64,000 bases of DNA. Source: Nageia nagi (lineage: Eukaryota; Pinophyta). Under the pieces are notes generated by a model. That model had not been told where the DNA came from, did no database searches, and saw only the letters and a program-made list of their open reading frames with translations. Shown in pieces: positions 58,206 through 64,000 of this stretch. The stretch covers positions 16,182,001 through 16,246,000 of the forward strand of contig JBITNC010000002.1 in assembly GCA_050084985.1 (NCBI GenBank). Reading direction: 5' to 3'. Each line of letters starts with the position of its first letter. The first letter of the stretch is position 1. A program made the position numbers and the translations under genes.

Positions 58206-60068
58206 TCAACCCTCCTCCGAACCACCACCCTCTGTAGTAGTATTCCACCCAATGATCGAGCAAGTTATGTAAGTATTGAACATCCACATTAACTTTTTCC
58301 ACTTGAACAATAATTTGCAATCAATAGTCATAATAATATCATATTTATCATAAAGAGTGAAAGTTGTCGAAACCTCTTCTCGACCAAATACAATATTGTT
58401 TCTAGTTTTCCACAAATGGTATAGGATACTAATTCTAAAATATGTCAAACTTCACTTAAGGGTTTTGAAAAAGCAAGAGGATCCCCTATAATGGCATGAA
58501 CCCAAGTGCAAGGAAAGGCTATAAAGGGATTAAAAAAGGAAAGAATCCAATCTCGAGATTACCAAGCTTTACCATAATACCAAAAAACATAAGTAAAATC
58601 TTCAGCTTTATGATAACAAGGGCAAGTAGGATTAACAGTTCACCTAAGTAGGTACACCTATGACTAATAGGGAGACCCTAATGAATGAGACTTCAAGTAA
58701 AGAAACTTTGTTTAGGTTTAATATACTTAGCCCAGGCAATAGAGAAACGTAAAGACCACCTTGATCAAGAAGACATAAGATCCCACCATATATTAAGCAT
58801 TGTAAACATATGAATATTAGAAAAAAGCCAATGGTAGCCATGGTGTGGTTTGTATTTAACAAGATTCATTTGCTTGGATCAAAACCACGTAAACCACCAA
58901 GTTTTTTGAAAATAAGTACCAGTTTTACTTCAAATGGAAAATGGAGTTCTATCCACTACTACATCAAAGGTAGCTTTATCATCTTATTTTAGACCATAAG
59001 TACATTTAAAATTATCCCAAGTGTGCCAATTATTGGTTTGGTGATAAAACAATTGTTGAATAACACCAATTCCATTCTTGTGAAAACATAATTCTCGAAC
59101 CCATTGAACCTTGGCCAATGGCAACCCTTAAAGAGAGAATGTAGGTGACCACCATACATTGAGAGACTTAAGGGATGTACCTATTGATTTGCTTTGAATA
59201 TGCCAAGGAAGCCAAGGTGTAAAGGTATCCCAGACTTTCAAGATGCTCTTGATGATAAAGGAGCCTAAAATATTGATACTGATTGGAGTTGTGAGGAGGA
59301 TTTAAAAACTAATCCCCTTCAAAGCCTTTTTTCCTAGTGGAAGACCCTACAAAACACAGTGTTAAACCATAAACTTCTAATCTTCATTCCCCTCCAAAGC
59401 TCTCAAAATCCACTTAGCACATAAAGCAAATCCCTGAAATTAATAATCAAATAATCCCATACCACCAGCAGAGTGAGGGAGACAACAGATATCTCAGGCC
59501 ACTTTGTGAAAAACTCTTTTATGAACATAAGAAGCCTAAATAAATTCCCTTAGAAGCTTATAAAGCTTTTGATAATAGGTCATTGAGGGTACCCAATAAG
59601 AGGAATAGTAAACATGCATCAAAACAATAATTTTAGAATATATTTAAAACTTTTTAGCTACTGAGAGCTTCTTGGTAGACTGATAACTTTATTTTTTTTC
59701 AACCTTTTGAACCATAAAACTCCAGAGTCAAGTAAGAGAAGCTTGGAAAGCAAAGGGAATACCTAAGAATTTAAACATCTCCCCATTTTGAATATATTTC
59801 TAAGGGAATTGAGTAAGCAAGCAAGGACAGGATGCATAAAATGCCTATAGCAAGAAGTTATTTTACCAATGAACAGGATAAAATAATTCCTTTGGACCAA
59901 GTCCCTAAAAATCAATTTGTTGGCATCAAATTGAATTTTAAAATTACAAATGATATGATAAGAAACCATAGAAATAAAAATGACACTACAACACAAATCA
60001 AGTTTAGCCTCAAGGTGGGTGTGAGCATCAAAAATCATACAATGGTCTCTAAAGAAACCACGTTGCAA
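58206..60068 (-). pseudogene. Decayed LINE (non-LTR retrotransposon), RT C-terminus and zf-RVT domain
   Basis: Minus-strand pieces across many stops match the end of plant LINE ORF2. They include YYSSYWVPSMTYYQKLYKLL near 59600, SAGGMGLFDYQFQGFALCAK near 59445-59480 followed by WILRALEGNED, the zinc-binding segment TCPCYHKAEDFTYVFWYYG near 58560-58625, and LYHLWKTRNNIVFGREEV near 58370-58440. The order is the usual one for an RT C-terminal region followed by zf-RVT. The catalytic RT core was not identified, and the upstream part (59770-60068) is only weakly similar. No poly(A) tail or target duplication was defined. Confidence 0.8.
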
Positions 60069-61069
60069 TGTCTAAAATATTGCTTGAATTAGATGTGATA
60101 GGATGGAAATACGATAAAATGAAGCAAGATCTTAAAGAGTTTTCCTTTCATAAGATGCACTCCAAATGCCAAATAACCTGCAAAAGATAAAAGATCTAAG
60201 AAGGCTTCAAAATCCTAGGTCCTTGAGACCTTAGGATCTAGTAAGATATGACTAGTTTGCTTGTAAGCCTCCTAGCCTTGAATCAACAAGGAACCCAAAA
60301 ACAAATCGATGCCTACAATGCAACCTAACATAAAACAAAACTGGATATAAGCAAAATAAAGCCTACTCTAACCTAGATCTAAGATCCAAGCTAGAAAAAT
60401 TAAGATGCAACCATGCATAAGTGTGTTAGCAATAAACCCCAAAAGGATACTTGGTTGAACACCCATTGGATATGATCTTAAACCTATAAAACCCTCAAAA
60501 AAAGATCAATACCACCAAAAACCACATTTATGAGCTAAACTCACATTCCCTTGCTAGATGTAGATCCAAAATAGGATTCTTCTATGCCTTGGAGTGATTG
60601 GAGGAACTCAAAATGGAGTGTGGACATGGTAGGCAGTGGATGTGGTTGAGTGGATTCACGAGGAAGTTTGATTTCATGTGAAAGCACGTGTTCTTGAATG
60701 AATCAGAGGGGACTATTTTTAAATTTTATTTTATATAGGATTAACCAATGGGTCGGTTAGGTTTTAATCCTAACTGATCCATTGGTCAGTTGATCCCTCT
60801 AATCAATGGGTCGATTAGCAGCAAGGATGAAAATTTGGTAACAAAGGATTAAGTTACCAAAAATGACCAAACGAACCATGTCAAGGCATGATAGGAGGCT
60901 AATGTGATCAATGTGGGCTATGAATAGGGATCAAAATGTAATGAATTGCATAAGATAAATGATGATTTTTAGGTATCTACAAATGCCCCTTTTATGTCAA
61001 TTTTTGTGAGATATGAAATGCGGTACAAAAATAGGCGAAGTGTGTGCGATGTGTTATGATACAAGCAAG
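60069..61069. other. Non-coding region with one hairpin
   Basis: No gene was recognised. At 60745-60785 the arms CCAATGGGTCGGTTAGG and CCTAACTGATCCATTGG pair at 15 of 17 positions with a 7-nt loop. Further copies of 'caatgggtcgattag' follow near 60804. Confidence 0.5.
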
Positions 61070-62100
61070 CCGATATGGTGGGACCATAATTGATCAAGAT
61101 GAGAGCTAGTTTTGGCACATGTTAAGTCATATAAGATCATTTAGAATAATCATAAATAATGTGACAAAGTATAGTACATGATTCTGCTTTGTCCTAGTAG
61201 TCGAAGGGTAACAAGAAAGAAAATGATCTCTACTTTTCCCCAATAGTTGAAGGGTGAAGGATAAAATAATCAAGATGAGAGTTAGTTTTAGCACATGATA
61301 GGCCACATAAGATCATCCTAAACCTCATGATAATTTGATAAAGTCCAGTTTTAGCGTATGATAGGCTGTATAAGACAAAATCAGATTTCATGCTCAAGAC
61401 TCGATCAAGAGTGGGAGAATTATAACAAATAATCAATAAATAAGATATGTTTTTTAATCCAAATGCTAAAAAGGAAAATGATCTCTGCTTTGCCCTAGTA
61501 GTTGAAGGATACTATCATACATAATCAATCAAGATGGAACCTGGTTTTAGCCCATGATAGGCCTTATAAGGTCATCCCAACAAAACAACATGGTGAAACA
61601 GTCATAAAAAATGATAAATTATCAAAGTGTAATGGTATGATAAATTGATACAATGGGACTTACCACATAACATGAATCAATCAGGATGAGAGGTGGTTTC
61701 AACACATGAAAGGCCATATAAGATCATCCTACCGAAACATCATGATGGAATAAATGTAAAACATGACATATGATACATGAGAAATGATTATGCTTTGCCT
61801 TAGCAGTCGAAGGGTGACTATGATACAACCAAGATGAGAGCTGGTTTCGACACATGATAGGCCATATAAGATGATTCTGAGCACAACATCATGATGGAAT
61901 AATCACCATAACAATAAAAATGGTAATTGATTCTACTTTGCCCTAGTAGTTGAATGGTAATAATGATCAATCAAGATGAGAGCTAGTTTCGACACATGAT
62001 AGGCCATATAAGATCATCTTGAACACTCGACCCGAGTTTGGTTTTGATGCATGATAGGCCATATAAGATTGAGTTGAGGAAAAGATCATAGGCTCGTAGA
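61070..62100. repeat. Degenerate tandem array, about 145-170-bp unit
   Basis: The segments 'tcaagatgagagctagtttt', 'acatgataggccatataaga' and 'tttgccctagtagtcgaagg' recur in this order. Starts are near 61098, 61270, 61530, 61680, 61828 and 61972. Units are diverged and unequal in length. Confidence 0.75.
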
Positions 62101-64000
62101 CCTACTAAGTGTTATGTCATAGCACATAGGCATATGCCACTTGATAATATGCTAAATGATAAAATTGATCATGATGATATTTGAATTTTTTCATTGATAA
62201 TCAATCATGTTGAGCTAAAACAAGTTTGTTACTATGCATAATAACACAATAACATAAATTAAAAATTATTTGACTGTACAACATACGATAAGAGACCAAG
62301 AATAAAGTGATGACAGGCGAATTTGGGATAATAGTGAATAAAGAAGAACACATGTATTAACATTTATCAAGATTTTTACCAACATGCTTAGCTGAATAGC
62401 AGATAGAAAATAAAATAAAGGCAAAAATGCCAATAATGATAAATACAACAAATCCCATCGATAAGCTTGAATGAATGTCCAAATAAAAGATAATAATATA
62501 CACTATACTAAAGATTATGTTGAATCATTAATGGGATCCAAAGAGTTAGAGTTGGAACTCCCACACTCAGATACGGGTGAACTCAACGAGTTGATTAGCA
62601 AGCTTGACTGATTGAAAAGGGTCACATGCATGATTAGCAAGAAGTGACACATGATGTCAAAGTATGGGTAGAATACCCATTGATCATTCTCGTCAACTAG
62701 CTACATTTGGAAGGTAGACTCCTAGTGCAGATCATGATGCTAAACTATGTGTGCAATAATGAATGGGTGATAGTGATCCTCATGATGGACCACCAATGAA
62801 CCAGCAAATTATAGGAAGTGAAACACGAGCATGTTCCATGGGTAGTAAAGGATGATCTTCCATGTATAGTATGGCCAACAGAGAGGGGCAAAGATGATGC
62901 ACAAATGATAGGAATCATCCAACCGATGCACAAAAACGATGGTATACCAATGATTATTATGATCTATTTGAATGTGCATGATGCCAAGATGAAGGGTGAT
63001 CTACAACATGAGGCAGACATGTTGAATGACTCACCCATAGATCTAACGATGAAGATCCTCCTAAGGAAGATCAAGATGCAGACCTAGGAAGAGGGCTTGA
63101 TCCATTATTGCAATACAGCGGGAAAGAAGAGAATGAAAGGATTGAATCATAGTTAATAGACTAAAAAGGATGACATGGATGAAGGGGAAGAACTAAAGCT
63201 ATTACGGAACTAATAGAGTTTCCCAAAAGAAGCTAAAGGTGAATGACAAAGATAAGAGATGAGAGGAGAACATATAATAACATGAAGTAATCTGGATTAT
63301 TGATCATGAATAAAAATGAACGATACAAATTAAATGATAGTGATGCAAAAAATAAATGGGACTCGACACTTGATCGTTTGATTGAATAATCAAGGAGAAT
63401 AAAAATGTAATCATAACAAGCAGATATGATATAAGGAATGATCATTATATTATATTAAAATAAGCAGATTCCCATTGATAAGCCTGATTGGGTGGCAAAA
63501 GCAAAAAGAAAGATTCCCATTAATAAGCCCAGTGGATAGCCATGATGGTGCATCTGATGCACGGTCAAGTGACTAAGTGTCTGAGTCAGATGAGTTGATG
63601 TCATAACTAGAAGAGGTAGAATCGAGCAGCTATAGTTGAAGAAGCCAATGATGCAATAATGGTAAGAAATAACACATGAAATAGAAGCAATGATGATGAA
63701 TCCAATGTCTGCCATGTCAAATCAGATGAAATGGATAAGCAAATGACCATTGCAATCAAAATTAACATATTGACCAAGCCACAATAACTGTATCAAAGTG
63801 CTCTTATATATGAAGAGCTATTGGGCCAACATAATGCATAAATTATAGTAAGAAGGGATTGAACGAGGTGTACACCATGACATGCCATGTCCAATCAGGA
63901 TGACTCAACTATAACAAAAATAAGTGAACATGATTAGCATGTTTGAGGTGATAGATCATATAAATCCTAAAGTGATTTTTAGGTCGAGGGACTCAGTAAT
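62101..64000. other. Non-coding region at the right end of the window
   Basis: No gene was recognised. A short duplicated segment with 'gattcccattgataagcc' and 'gattcccattaataagcc' lies near 63468 and 63512. Open frames such as 62818-63087 have no recognisable family. Confidence 0.5.

Overview
This is a plant nuclear window, AT-rich and loaded with decayed retrotransposons. Three things point to a seed plant with a large genome, and a conifer or other gymnosperm fits best (inference): an oligosaccharyltransferase STT3B gene spread over 13.7 kb with an 8.2 kb last intron, a Penelope-like retroelement of a kind reported from conifers, and interstitial TTTAGGG-like DNA. Only two host protein genes look intact: STT3B (minus strand, 27018 to 13356, six coding exons summing to exactly 735 codons plus stop, all introns GT-AG) and an intronless histone H3 (minus strand, 56599 to 56189). 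A broken histone H2B fragment lies at 47.7 kb.

Layout. 1-6 kb holds a higher-order tandem array, an LTR-like promoter block, decayed unrecognised coding DNA with a nested LTR, and a dispersed repeat. 8.3-10.8 kb holds a Penelope-like element with one uninterrupted reverse-transcriptase frame, followed by a TTAA microsatellite, a small repeat cluster, a TATA box and a well-formed type I hammerhead ribozyme on the same strand. 13.4-27.3 kb is STT3B. Its intron 5 contains a 127-bp triplication, a second copy of the higher-order array, a second copy of the dispersed repeat, and a 1.06 kb Mutator-like element with a 9-bp target duplication. 30.5-53.2 kb is a pile-up of one Ty1/copia family: copies A, B and C on the minus strand, copy D on the plus strand, plus solo LTRs. 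At 33.5 kb two LTR starts form a nearly perfect 263-bp hairpin. At 52.5-53.3 kb a solo LTR sits inside telomere-like repeats. 56 kb is histone H3. 58.2-60.0 kb is a decayed LINE on the minus strand. 60-64 kb is non-coding with a degenerate tandem array.

The most interesting unit is the Penelope-like element. Its RT frame is the only intact transposon frame in the window, it has no visible GIY-YIG endonuclease, and it is paired with a hammerhead ribozyme whose stem III is the self-complementary CCGG, the geometry expected of ribozymes that cut as dimers. The two STT3B neighbours are ordinary housekeeping genes and show no functional link to the transposons around them.
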